This document shows, in pieces, positions 9,547-18,181 of a DNA stretch of 57,364 nucleotides; the stretch's first letter is position 1, and every line of letters begins with the position of its first letter. This DNA is from Nesterenkonia sp. PF2B19. GTDB lineage: Bacteria; Actinomycetota; Actinomycetes; Actinomycetales; Micrococcaceae. The DNA lies in the NCBI RefSeq assembly GCF_001758425.2, contig NZ_MDSS02000017.1, positions 1-57,364 on the forward strand, read 5' to 3'. Below the pieces are notes generated by a model, which ran no database searches, was not told the DNA's origin, and worked only from the letters and a program-made list of their open reading frames with translations. A program made the position numbers and the translations under genes.

Positions 9547-9903
9547 GTGATCATCGGGATCGGCGTCGACGTCGTGCTCGTGACGCGATTCGCCCAGCAG
9601 CTGACGAAGGCCCCCGCCCTGCGGGAGAGGCTGTTCGTCCCGGCGGAGCGGGAGCTGAACGTGCGGTCGTTGGCCGCCCGCTTCGCCGCCAAGGAGGCCG
9701 TGGCCAAGGCGCTCGGCGCCCCGGCCGGCATGAACTGGCAGGACTGCCAGGTGGTGCTGGACCCGCTGGGCGCCCCGCAGGTGGAGGTCACCGGCACGGT
9801 GGCCGACGTCGCGGCGGCCCGGGGCGTCGCCCGCTGGCATCTCTCGCTGTCGCACGACGGCGACGTCGCCACCGCCATGGTGGTCGCCGAAGGGAAGGAC
9901 TGA
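9547..9903 (+). CDS. acpS: Holo-[acyl-carrier-protein] synthase
   Basis: Transfers 4'-phosphopantetheine from CoA to apo-ACP. The 118-residue product starts at GTG 9547, 6 nt after a strong aaggaggtg. It shows GIGVDVV (Mg-binding Asp), LFVPAERE and the signature [13 protein letters not shown], followed by [10 protein letters not shown] with the conserved SHD. The position after glmS and before nnrD is usual in Micrococcaceae and places CoA-dependent functions close to coaA. Confidence 0.93.
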   Translation: MIIGIGVDVVLVTRFAQQLTKAPALRERLFVPAERELNVRSLAARFAAKEAVAKALGAPAGMNWQDCQVVLDPLGAPQVEVTGTVADVAAARGVARWHLSLSHDGDVATAMVVAEGKD

Positions 9904-9906
9904 CCG

Positions 9907-11440
9907 ATGGGCGCACCGTCATGCATCCCGCTGATCCCGCTCTACACGGGGCGGCAGATCCGCCAGGCGGAGGCCCCGCTGCTGGAGGCCGGCCACCGGG
10001 AGACGCTGATGCGGCGGGCCGCCTACGGGTTGGCCCAGGCCGTGCTGGAGAGGCTCCGCGCCGTCCGCGGGTCGGTGTACGGGGCGAAGGTCACCGGGCT
10101 CATCGGCTCCGGAAACAACGGCGGTGACGGCCTCTATGCCCTGGCGATGCTGCGCCGCCGCGGAGTGGAGACCCATGCGGTGATGATGCGGGACCGCGCC
10201 CATGAGGCCGGGACCCGCGCCTTCCTGGCCGCCGGCGGTCGCCTCGTGGACGTGGTGGACACTGACACCGATGCGCTGATCGACGCGATCATCGGCACCG
10301 GCTCCCGGGTGGGCTTCGAGATGCCGCGCATCCCGGGGCTGGACGAGGTGCTGGCCGATGAGTCCACCCAGGTGATCGCCTGCGACATCCCCTCCGGGGT
10401 GGATGTGGAGACCGGGGCGGTCGCCGGCGACGTGATCGACGCGGACGTGACGGTCACCTTCGGGGGCATCAAGTCCGGCCTGGCGCTGGGCGAGGGCTCC
10501 CACGCCGCCGGCGAGATCCGGGCGGTGGACATCGGACTGGGCGCCACCCTGCCGACGCCGGCCCGCTGGCTGGTGGGGCGACGAGCGGCTGCGGGCGACC
10601 ACGCCGGATGCGGCCGACACGCCGGCCCCGTTGAGCCGGCCGCGGGTCTCGGCGCGCGATCACAAGTACTCCCGCGGCGTGCTGCATGTGATCGCCGGCT
10701 CGGTGCAGTTCCCCGGGGCGGCGCAGCTGACCGCGACAGCGGCGGTGACCTCCGGCGTCGGCATGGTCACCCTGCAGGCCCCGGAGGAGGTCCGGGAACG
10801 CCTGAGCATCATGATGCCGGAGGTGGTGACCACCTCCGGGAAGTCCACCGCCGTGCTGGAGCGGGCGACGGCGGCGGCCATCGGCCCCGGCATCTCCCGT
10901 GACGTCTTCCAGATCGCCGCGATGGGACGCGCCGTGGAGTGGGCCGGCACGGAGCACCCGTGCGTGATCGACGCGTCGGCCCTGGCCAACCTCGACGACG
11001 AGTACTTCGCGGACGAGGATCTCGGCCCGAACGTGCTGCTCACTCCGCACTACGGGGAGCTGCGCCGGGTGATGACCAACACCGGCCATGAGGACCTGCG
11101 GGAGGTGTTGGACCGGGATCCTGCCACCGCCGTGGAGCAGTTGGCGGCCCGACTCAACGTCACCGTGCTGCTCAAGGGGCCCTCCACGATCATCGCCGCG
11201 CCGCAGGGCCCCACGGTGGTGCACCGGGTCCATGCCCCCGGCCTGGCCACCGCGGGCTCCGGGGATGTGCTCACCGGCATCATCGGCGCCTTGGCCGCGG
11301 TGGATCCGCAGGCGCCCATGTGGCGCACCGCGGCCCTGGGGGTGCGGCTGCATGCCGAGGCCGCCAAGCGGCTGGATCCCTACGCCTGCGGCGCCTTCGG
11401 GGCCGGGGAGCTGCTCTCCACCGTCGCCCCGACCCGGTGA
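9907..11440 (+). CDS. nnrD: Bifunctional NAD(P)HX epimerase/dehydratase (one frameshift in the sequence)
   Basis: Repairs hydrated NADH and NADPH: the N-terminal YjeF domain epimerises NAD(P)HX and the C-terminal ribokinase-like domain dehydrates it with ADP/ATP. The N-terminal part shows YTGRQIRQAE, GSGNNGGDGLYALAML and DIPSGVDVETG. The C-terminal part shows DHKYSRGVLHVIAGS, the ATP-site VLLKGPST and GSGDVLTGIIGALAA. The two halves are in different frames, joined at about 10574-10580 (gtggggcgacgag); loss of two G or gain of one G both repair it to give VG(G)DERLRATTPDA. The predicted length is about 511 residues. ATG 9907 lies 3 nt after the acpS stop. Confidence 0.88.
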
Positions 11441-11483
11441 CGCGGGTCATCGGGGACCGGGAGTCTGCGAAGATGGGCCTGCT

Positions 11484-11900
11484 ATGACTGTCTCCGTGCC
11501 GCCCGTGCGCCCCCTCGCCCGTCTGATCTTCTGCGCCCTCGGGTCGCTGACCGCCGTCGCCCTGGTGGTGATCGTCGCCGTGCCGGTGGACCTTCTGACC
11601 GGTTTCGTGGCGGGCGACGAGGCGCTCCTGGTCCTCGCCGCCTACCTGCGCCTGCTGGCGCCGGTGAGCCTGGTCGGAGGGCTGCTGGGGGCCGCGCTGG
11701 GGATGTTCTCCCGCTGGCTCTCGGCGACCTCCCCGCTGGGCACCGCCGTCACCGCCGGCGTCACCGGCGCCGGGGTGGGTGCGCTGGTGACCTTCGGCCT
11801 GCTCTGGGCGCCGCTGAGCGCTGTGCTGCAGGTGGTGTGGATCGTCCTGCTCGGCCTCGGCGTGGGCTGGGGCAGCTGGTTGACCGACCGGCTGCGCTGA
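11484..11900 (+). CDS. Hypothetical four-helix membrane protein
   Basis: A 138-residue protein of unknown function. It has four predicted transmembrane segments: ARLIFCALGSLTAVALVVIV, LVLAAYLRLLAPVSLVGGLL, TAVTAGVTGAGVGALVTFGLL and AVLQVVWIVLLGLGVGWGSW. The N- and C-termini are short. It lies between nnrD and alr, 43 nt after the nnrD stop, in the same direction. I recognise no family motif. Confidence 0.7.
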   Translation: MTVSVPPVRPLARLIFCALGSLTAVALVVIVAVPVDLLTGFVAGDEALLVLAAYLRLLAPVSLVGGLLGAALGMFSRWLSATSPLGTAVTAGVTGAGVGALVTFGLLWAPLSAVLQVVWIVLLGLGVGWGSWLTDRLR

Positions 11901-12040
11901 GCCTCGGGGAGGCTGCTGGGGAAGGGCTCTGGCCAGCGGCCGGCAGGTTGCCCGGCAGGTCGCCTGGTAGGCCCCGGCGGTGGCCTCGGGGCGCGCCTCA
12001 CGTGCCCGCGGGGGAGCCCCAGAGCGTCAGCGGCTCCGCG

Positions 12041-12046
12041 TAGAGT
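12041..12046 (+). promoter_or_regulatory. -10 box of alr
   Basis: TAGAGT with 7 nt to the alr ATG at 12054 and no ribosome site between. It suggests a leaderless alr transcript. Confidence 0.5.
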
Positions 12047-12053
12047 GGTCCTC

Positions 12054-13301
12054 ATGAGTACCTCCCCCGGCACGCAGAGCCGTGTGCCCGCATCGTCGCG
12101 AGGTCTCCCGGAGGGCTGCGAACGGGCGGCGATCATCGATCCCGCCGCGATCCGCCACAACGTGGAGACCATCGCCTCCTACGTCCGTCCCGCCAAGGTC
12201 ATGGTCGCTGTGAAGGCCGACGGCTACGGCCACGGCGCGGTCACCACTGCCCGCGCCGCCGTGGAGGCCGGTGCGGACTGGATCGGAGTCGCACACGTCA
12301 CCGAGGCGATCGCGCTGCGGGACGCGGGGATCGAGGCGCCGGTGCTGGCCTGGCTGCACACCGCGCAGACGGACTTCGCCGAGGCCATCGAGCGCTCCGT
12401 GGACGTCGGCATCTCCGGCTGGGAGCTCGACGAGGTGGCCGCGGCGGCCTCCTCCCTGCAGACGCCGGCCAACGTGCACCTGAAGATCGACACCGGCCTG
12501 GGCCGCAACGGCTGCACCGTGGCCGACTGGCCGCAGCTGGTGGCCCGCGCCGCGGAGCACCAGGACCGCGGGCTGATCTCCGTGGTCGGGATCTTCACCC
12601 ACCTGGCCGTGGCCGACGAGCCTGACCGGCGGGAGACCGACGAGCAGCTGGAGGTCTACCGGGAGGCGCTGCAGGTCGCCGAGGAGGCCGGGCTCAGCGT
12701 CTCCCTGCGTCATGTCGCCAACACTCCGGCGGCCTTCTCGCGCCCGGACGCGCATTTCGACATGGTGCGCGTGGGGGTGGGGGTCTACGGGCAGAGCCCC
12801 TTCGCGGACCGCACCGCCGAGGAGCTGGGCCTGCGGCCGGCCATGGAGCTGCGCACCACGGTGGCGAACGTGAAGCGGGTGCCCGCCGGGCAGGGCATCA
12901 GCTATGGACTCACCCACCGGGTGGACCGGCCCACCGCGCTGGCGCTCATCCCGCTGGGCTACGGGGACGGGGTGCCGCGGATCGCTGTGCATGCCCCGGT
13001 GCAGATCGCTGGCCGGGTCTACCAGTCTGCCGGGCGGGTGGCCATGGACCAGTTCGTGGTGGACCTGGAGGACCCGGACACTCCGGTGCAGGTGGGCGAC
13101 GACGTCGTCCTCTTCGGCGGCGACTCGGGCATCTCGGCCGCCGACTGGGGCCGGGCCGCGCAGACCATCAACTACGAGATCATCACCCGGATCGGAGGTC
13201 GCGTGCCGCGCCTGGTGGTGGACTCCGCCGAGCTGGCCGCCGGTCACGGGTCGACGTCGGACGCCGTCTCCGCCCCCGGGGCGGAGGAGGGCCGGGCATG
13301 A
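12054..13301 (+). CDS. alr: Alanine racemase
   Basis: Pyridoxal-phosphate enzyme that makes D-alanine for peptidoglycan. The 415-residue protein has AVKADGYGHGA (PLP-binding Lys), a TIM-barrel domain with HLKIDTGLGRNGC, RVGVGVYGQSP, and the C-terminal beta domain with SYGLTHRV, LIPLGYGDGVPR, the catalytic Tyr region, and AGRVAMDQFVVDL. The gene ends in an ATGA overlap with tsaE, so the two are translationally coupled. It is intact. Confidence 0.95.
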   Translation: MSTSPGTQSRVPASSRGLPEGCERAAIIDPAAIRHNVETIASYVRPAKVMVAVKADGYGHGAVTTARAAVEAGADWIGVAHVTEAIALRDAGIEAPVLAWLHTAQTDFAEAIERSVDVGISGWELDEVAAAASSLQTPANVHLKIDTGLGRNGCTVADWPQLVARAAEHQDRGLISVVGIFTHLAVADEPDRRETDEQLEVYREALQVAEEAGLSVSLRHVANTPAAFSRPDAHFDMVRVGVGVYGQSPFADRTAEELGLRPAMELRTTVANVKRVPAGQGISYGLTHRVDRPTALALIPLGYGDGVPRIAVHAPVQIAGRVYQSAGRVAMDQFVVDLEDPDTPVQVGDDVVLFGGDSGISAADWGRAAQTINYEIITRIGGRVPRLVVDSAELAAGHGSTSDAVSAPGAEEGRA

Positions 13302-13885
13302 GCCGCGGCGCCGGCGGCGCGGACATGGTGCCGGAGCCGGTGGCCGGCCATCGCTGGATCCGCACTCTGGAGCTGGAGGACCTGCAGGACACCGCCGCAC
13401 TGGCACGGGTGCTGGCGCAGAGCCTGCGGGCCGGCGATCTGCTGATCCTCACCGGAGGGCTCGGGGCGGGCAAGACCACCTTCACTCAGGCGCTCGCCGA
13501 CGGAATGCGGGTCGAGGGGCAGATCAGTTCGCCCACCTTCGTGCTGAGCCGGATCCATCACGGGGAGGTCGTCGACCTCGTCCACGTGGACGCGTATCGG
13601 ACGGATGCCGCCGGTTTCGAGGACCTGGACATCGCCGCCACTGTGGAGGAGTCGGTCACGGTGGTCGAATGGGGACGCCGGCTGGCCGAGCATGCCCTGG
13701 TGGGGGATGAGGGCTCCTGGGTGGACCTGGAGCTGATCGCCCCGGGGGCCGCGGCTGAGGGTGGCGAGTCCGCCGAGCCGCAGATCATCACCGACTTCTC
13801 CGAGACGGACCAGGACCTGCTGGGTGGGGCGCGCCGCGCGGTGCTGCGCGGCTACGGTCCCCGCTGGTCCACTCCACCCGTCTGA
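13298..13885 (+). CDS. tsaE: tRNA N6-threonylcarbamoyladenosine biosynthesis ATPase TsaE
   Basis: P-loop ATPase that works with TsaB and TsaD in making t6A at position 37 of ANN-decoding tRNAs. The 195-residue product has the Walker A LTGGLGAGKTTFTQALA (residues about 51-67), SSPTFVLSRIHHG, the Walker B-like LVHVDAYR and VVEWGRRLAEHAL. It starts inside the alr stop codon (ATGA). In many actinobacteria tsaB follows at once; here an antiporter gene and a repeat tract intervene. It is intact. Confidence 0.92.
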   Translation: MSRGAGGADMVPEPVAGHRWIRTLELEDLQDTAALARVLAQSLRAGDLLILTGGLGAGKTTFTQALADGMRVEGQISSPTFVLSRIHHGEVVDLVHVDAYRTDAAGFEDLDIAATVEESVTVVEWGRRLAEHALVGDEGSWVDLELIAPGAAAEGGESAEPQIITDFSETDQDLLGGARRAVLRGYGPRWSTPPV

Positions 13886-14192
13886 AGCGCTCGCCCGGCG
13901 CTGCTCGTCTGGCGTGCCTCGTCTGGCGTGCCTCGTCTGACGCGCCCGTCTGAGCCGCCCGTCTGACATGGTCGGCCGAGCCCTGCTTCGGCCTGTCCGG
14001 GTGGTCATGAGGGTTCCCCGTGACGTCGTCGTCCGCGTTCGATTTGCCTATGGCCCGGATCACAGTTTCAATAGATGGGACAAGCGTGCCGCTGTGTGAA
14101 ATGCCGCGGAGGGGCAGTCCCGGCCCTCCCCGGTGGTGGTGCCCGGCAGCAACCGCGGCGACGTCGGTCGTCGAGAACGAGGTGAGTCGAGA
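13886..14192. repeat. Intergenic gap with a decaying 14-bp tandem repeat
   Basis: The 307-nt gap holds tcgtctggcgtgcc at 13905-13918 and again at 13919-13932, followed by degenerate copies tcgtctgacgcgcc (13933-13946), cgtctgagccgcc and cgtctgacatgg up to about 13970. An earlier copy overlaps the end of tsaE. After this come an AT-richer patch around 14040-14080 (tttcaatagatg) that may hold the antiporter promoter, and a ribosome site (gaggtgag, 14179-14186). No gene is seen. Confidence 0.7.
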
Positions 14193-15551
14193 GTGTCCGA
14201 ACTCCTGAACCCGGTGGTGCTCTCTGTGCTGGTCCTGGCCGCACTGAGCCTGGCACGGGTCAACGTCATCATCGCCCTGCTGCTGGCCGCCGTGGTGGCC
14301 GGGCTGGCCGGCGGGCTGTCCCTGGAGTCCACCTTCTCCACGTTGGTCGGCGGCCTCGGCGGGCAGGGCGAGACGGCCCTGAGCTACATCCTGCTGGGGA
14401 CGCTCGCCGTGATGGTGGCCCGCTCCGGGCTGGCCGAGAAGCTCATCCGGAGGGTCATGCCCCTGCTGCGCGGCCCCCGGGCGATGGTCCTGTTCGGGAT
14501 CGCCGGCGTGGCCTGCCTCTCGCAGAACCTGGTGCCGGTGCACATCGCCTTCATCCCCATCCTGATCCCGCCGCTGCTGACGGCCTTCGACCGTCTGCAG
14601 TTCGACCGGCGCGCGATCGCCACGGCCCTGACCTTCGGGCTCAAGGCGCCGTACCTGCTGGTGCCGCTGGGCTTCGGTCTCATCTTCCAGGGCATCGTGG
14701 CCGAGGAGATGACCCGCCACGGCGTGGAGATCTCCCTGCGGGAGGTGCCGCTGGCCATGGCCATCCCGGTGGCGGGCATGGTGGTGGGGCTCGCGGTGGC
14801 GGTGCTGGTCACCTATCGCCGCCCCCGCGTCTATGCCATGCCGGGCATCGGCCCGGCCGCCGGCCCGTCCGCCGGTCGTGGGGCCGACGACGACGTCGAC
14901 GCCTCGAGCGGGGACGAGAACCCCGCGCTGCGGTGGGGTCGGGGCGACGTCGCCGTCCTGCTCGGACTGGTGGTCACGCTCGTACTGCAGCTGGTCTATG
15001 GCTCGCTGGTGATCGCCGCGTTGGCCGGGATCCTGGTGGTCTTCCTGGCGCGCGGGGAGTCCTGGAAGCAGGGCGACCCGATCATCGACCGCGGTGTGGC
15101 GATGATGGGCACCATCGCGTTCATCATGCTGGTGGCCTCCGGCTATGCGGCGGTGCTCACCGAGACCGGTGCGGTGGAGACCCTGGTGGAGGCTGCCGCC
15201 GCCTGGATCGGTGACAGCCAGCTGCTGGCGGCCGTGCTGATGATGGTGGTCGGCGTGCTGGTCACGATGGGCATCGGCACCTCCTTCGGCACCGTGCCGG
15301 TGCTGGCTGCGATCTTCGTCCCCCTGGCGGTGAGTCTGGGCTTCAGCCCGCTGGCCACCGCTGCGCTCATCGGCTCAGCCGCCGGAATCGGCGACGCCGG
15401 CTCGCCCGCCTCGGACAGCACGCTCGGCCCGACCTCTGGGCTCAACGCGGACGGCCAGCACAACCACATCTGGGACACCTGTGTGCCGACCTTCCTGCAC
15501 TTCAACATCCCGCTGTTCCTCGGCGGCGTCATCGCGGCACTGGTGCTGTGA
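14193..15551 (+). CDS. YuiF-type Na+/H+ antiporter family transporter
   Basis: Multi-spanning membrane transporter of the family that includes Bacillus YuiF (Na+/H+ antiporter superfamily; an amino-acid substrate has been suggested for some members). The start GTG 14193 follows gaggtgag and gives VSELLNPVVLSVLVLAAL. About 11-12 hydrophobic segments are visible, with GLKAPYLLVPLGFGLIFQG in the middle and the family C-terminus HNHIWDTCVPTFLHFNIPLFL. A hydrophilic cytoplasmic loop of about 40 residues (PAAGPSAGRGADDD...) separates the halves. The gene sits inside the normally continuous tsaE-tsaB cluster. The substrate cannot be told from the sequence. Confidence 0.82.
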   Translation: MSELLNPVVLSVLVLAALSLARVNVIIALLLAAVVAGLAGGLSLESTFSTLVGGLGGQGETALSYILLGTLAVMVARSGLAEKLIRRVMPLLRGPRAMVLFGIAGVACLSQNLVPVHIAFIPILIPPLLTAFDRLQFDRRAIATALTFGLKAPYLLVPLGFGLIFQGIVAEEMTRHGVEISLREVPLAMAIPVAGMVVGLAVAVLVTYRRPRVYAMPGIGPAAGPSAGRGADDDVDASSGDENPALRWGRGDVAVLLGLVVTLVLQLVYGSLVIAALAGILVVFLARGESWKQGDPIIDRGVAMMGTIAFIMLVASGYAAVLTETGAVETLVEAAAAWIGDSQLLAAVLMMVVGVLVTMGIGTSFGTVPVLAAIFVPLAVSLGFSPLATAALIGSAAGIGDAGSPASDSTLGPTSGLNADGQHNHIWDTCVPTFLHFNIPLFLGGVIAALVL

Positions 15552-15648
15552 GTCCGGAGCCCGGCCGTGATCTCCTGCCCTGACCTCGGGCTGGGGCAGG
15601 CTCATCGGCCCGCAGCCGGGAGATCCCGGTCAGGGCTACCATGGTGGG

Positions 15649-16310
15649 GTGCTTCTCGCGATCGACTCCTCCGCCGGCGCCTCCGCCGCCGTCGTCCATG
15701 ACGCCCAGGTGCGGGCTTCCTGGCGCACCGACGCCACCACCACCCATGCCGAAGTCCTGGCCGGCGCGGTGCGGGACGTCATGGCACAGGCGGGTGTGAC
15801 CGGGGCGCAGCTCGACTCCGTCGTCGTCGGAGTGGGGCCGGGGCCCTTCACCGGACTGCGGGTGGGGCTGGTGCTGGCGCACAGCCTCGCCGAGGTCTGG
15901 GGCGCCCCCTGCATGGCATCTGCAGTCTCGACTCCCTGGCCCGCCGCGCCGTGGCGCACAGCGCCGCCGGGGCGAGCACGGACTCGGAGTTCCTCGTGGC
16001 GACCGACGCCCGTCGTCGGGAGGTGTACTGGGCGCGGTACCGGGCCGTGGAGAACCTCGAGGGCCCGCAGGTGGGGCCGGCCGCGGAGCTCCCGGAGCTG
16101 CCGGCCGTGGGCGTGGGGGTCAGCCTCTACCCGGAGCAGCTCAGGCTGCCGGACGGCGCGCCCGAGGAGGCGGCGTCGTGGACCGCCAACGCCGCCGAGC
16201 TGGGGCTGATCGCCGAGGAGCGGCCGCAGCTGCTGCGGGACCCCGCACCGCTGTACCTGCGGGAATCGGACGCGAAGCCCCCGGTGCGCCGGAAGAAGGC
16301 CACCACGTGA
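15649..16310 (+). CDS. tsaB: tRNA t6A biosynthesis protein TsaB (one frameshift in the sequence)
   Basis: Non-catalytic ASKHA-fold partner that forms the TsaB-TsaD heterodimer. GTG 15649 starts LLAIDSSAGASAAVV; GVGPGPFTGLRVGL is the family motif. The frame breaks at about 15915 in gcatggcatc; gcatgggcatc restores MGICSLDSLARRA, after which VATDARRREVYWARY follows in the next frame. The repaired protein has 220 residues. A TACCAT -10 box ends 6 nt before the GTG with no ribosome site, suggesting a leaderless transcript. The stop overlaps the rimI start (GTGA). Confidence 0.9.
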
Positions 16311-16846
16311 GTGCTGTGCCGGACGAACCCGCCGTCCGGCTGCGTCCCATGGCGGTGGAGGACCTCCCGGAGGTCATGGCGCTGGAGCGGCGGCTCTTCC
16401 CACATGATGCCTGGCCCGAGCAGTTCTTCCTCGATGAGCTGGACCACACCCAGGGCGAGCGGGCGACCCGTCGCTACTGGGTGCTCACCGAGCCGGTGGC
16501 CGACGACCCTCACACCGATGAGCGCCTCCTCGGCTATGTGGGCATGATGTGCGTGCTGCCCCTGGCCGATGTGCAGACCATCGCCGTCGCACCGGAGGCG
16601 CAGGGCCGCGGGCTCGGCACCCGGCTGCTGCGGCTGGTGGTGGACACCGCCGCCGTCTGGGGTGCGGAGCAGGTGCTGCTGGAGGTCCGTGCGGACAACG
16701 ACGGCGCCCAGGCCCTGTACACCCGCGAAGGCTTCACCCATATCCATACTCGGCGGCGCTACTACCCGGACGGCGCAGACGCGCTGATCATGCAGAAGCC
16801 GCTCACCGACCTGAACGCCCCGAGCTCGGCCTCCCAGCTGCGCTGA
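16307..16846 (+). CDS. rimI: Ribosomal-protein-alanine N-acetyltransferase (GNAT)
   Basis: GNAT acetyltransferase in the RimI position, expected to acetylate the N-terminus of ribosomal protein S18 or other proteins with acetyl-CoA. The 179-residue product has [15 protein letters not shown] at the start of the fold, the acetyl-CoA loop [15 protein letters not shown] and the C-terminal [15 protein letters not shown]. Start GTG 16307 overlaps the tsaB stop; GTG 16316 is an alternative. It sits between tsaB and tsaD, the classic arrangement. Confidence 0.9.
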   Translation: MSAVPDEPAVRLRPMAVEDLPEVMALERRLFPHDAWPEQFFLDELDHTQGERATRRYWVLTEPVADDPHTDERLLGYVGMMCVLPLADVQTIAVAPEAQGRGLGTRLLRLVVDTAAVWGAEQVLLEVRADNDGAQALYTREGFTHIHTRRRYYPDGADALIMQKPLTDLNAPSSASQLR

Positions 16847-16859
16847 CGAGAAGGACACG

Positions 16860-18008
16860 ATGACTGAGCACACCGCATCCGCCAGCCCGCCATCCGCCGC
16901 CCCGCTGGTGCTGGGCATCGAGACCTCCTGCGACGAGACCGGTGTGGGCATCGTCCGCGGCACCGAGCTGCTGGCCAACACCGTCTCCAGCTCCGTGGAA
17001 GAGCATGTGCGCTTCGGCGGGGTCATCCCGGAGATCGCCGCCCGTGCGCATCTGGAGGCCTTCGTCCCCACCCTGCGCCAGGCGCTGGACACCGCCGGAG
17101 TCACCCTGGACGACGTCGACGCGATCGCCGTGACCTCCGGGCCGGGTCTGGCCGGGGCCCTGATGGTTGGACTCTCCGCGGCGAAGGGCCTCGCGCTGGC
17201 GGCGGACAAGACGCTCTACGGAGTCAACCACCTGGTGGCCCATGTCGGGGTGGGTCTCCTGGATGACGCTGCCGACGCCGACGCCGCCGGTGTCTCAGGT
17301 GGGGGCCAGCCCGCCGCGGTCACCGAGCTGCCGCCCGGCACCGGGGCGCTGCTGGTCTCCGGCGGCCATACCGAGATCCTGCGGGTCCGCTCGCTGACCC
17401 GGGACGTGGAGCTGCTGGGCTCCACCATCGACGACGCCGCCGGAGAGGCCTATGACAAGGTCGCCCGGCTGCTGGGCCTGGGGTACCCGGGCGGACCGAA
17501 GATCGACCGACTCGCCGCCGAGGGCGACCCGGAGGCCTTCCGATTCCCGCGTGGGCTGACGCTGCCGAAGTTCGTCGGCACCGCGGAGCAGCCCGGCAAG
17601 CACCGGCACGACTGGTCCTTCTCCGGGCTGAAGACCGCCGTGGCCCGGGCGGTGGAGCAGTTCGAGGTCGCCGGGCGCCCTGTTCCGACGGCGGACATCG
17701 CCGCCAGCTTCCAGGAGGCGGTGGTGGACGTGCTGACCGCCAAGGCGGTGCGCGCCGCCGGTGAGCACGGGATCACCACCCTGCTGCTGGGCGGGGGAGT
17801 GGCCGCCAATCGCCGCCTCCGCGAGCTGCTGGCGCAGCGCTGCGCCGACGCCGGCATCGAGCTGCGCATCCCGCCGGTCTCCCTCTGCACGGACAACGGC
17901 GCGATGGTCGCCGCGTTGGGGGCCCAGCTGGTGGCCGCCGGTGTGGCGCCGTCATCGCTGGACATCCCCGCGGACTCCTCCCAGCCGGTGGACCGCATCA
18001 GCGTCTGA
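16860..18008 (+). CDS. tsaD: tRNA N6-adenosine threonylcarbamoyltransferase
   Basis: Catalytic subunit that transfers the threonylcarbamoyl group to A37 of tRNA. The 382-residue protein has [43 protein letters not shown], the metal-binding [44 protein letters not shown] and [12 protein letters not shown]. The start ATG 16860 follows gagaagga. A Gly/Ala insertion of about 25 residues follows the metal motif (around residues 125-155). It closes the tsaB-rimI-tsaD operon. It is intact. Confidence 0.95.
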   Translation: MTEHTASASPPSAAPLVLGIETSCDETGVGIVRGTELLANTVSSSVEEHVRFGGVIPEIAARAHLEAFVPTLRQALDTAGVTLDDVDAIAVTSGPGLAGALMVGLSAAKGLALAADKTLYGVNHLVAHVGVGLLDDAADADAAGVSGGGQPAAVTELPPGTGALLVSGGHTEILRVRSLTRDVELLGSTIDDAAGEAYDKVARLLGLGYPGGPKIDRLAAEGDPEAFRFPRGLTLPKFVGTAEQPGKHRHDWSFSGLKTAVARAVEQFEVAGRPVPTADIAASFQEAVVDVLTAKAVRAAGEHGITTLLLGGGVAANRRLRELLAQRCADAGIELRIPPVSLCTDNGAMVAALGAQLVAAGVAPSSLDIPADSSQPVDRISV

Positions 18009-18074
18009 GCCGCAGCTCGGCGCCCTCCCGAGGCCCTCCCGAGGCCCATTCGGCCCTTCCCCCCAGACGCGAGG

Positions 18075-18132
18075 TGGTCTGGAGTTCTGGGAACTCGACT
18101 CGATCGAGACGAGTACCCGCAACTCCAGACCA
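18075..18132. terminator. 58-nt hairpin between convergent tsaD and citM
   Basis: Arms tggtctggagtt (18075-18086) and aactccagacca (18121-18132) are perfectly complementary over 12 bp. The 34-nt loop contains gggaactcg/cgagtaccc (8 of 9 pairs) and ctcgatcgag. The first arm can instead fold locally as gagtt-ctggg-aactc (18082-18096). It lies where two genes converge, with no T run, so it may terminate both. Confidence 0.7.
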
Positions 18133-18181
18133 ACTCGGCTGGGTTGTTGCGCTCAGGGTTGAGGGGTGAGCGCTGGGGCCG

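Noticed and set aside
7594-9855. 753-codon open frame on the minus strand opposite glmS and acpS
   Set aside because: It is a GC-rich shadow of glmS: Gly/Leu/Val/His-rich, no domain motif, and the plus-strand genes are certain.
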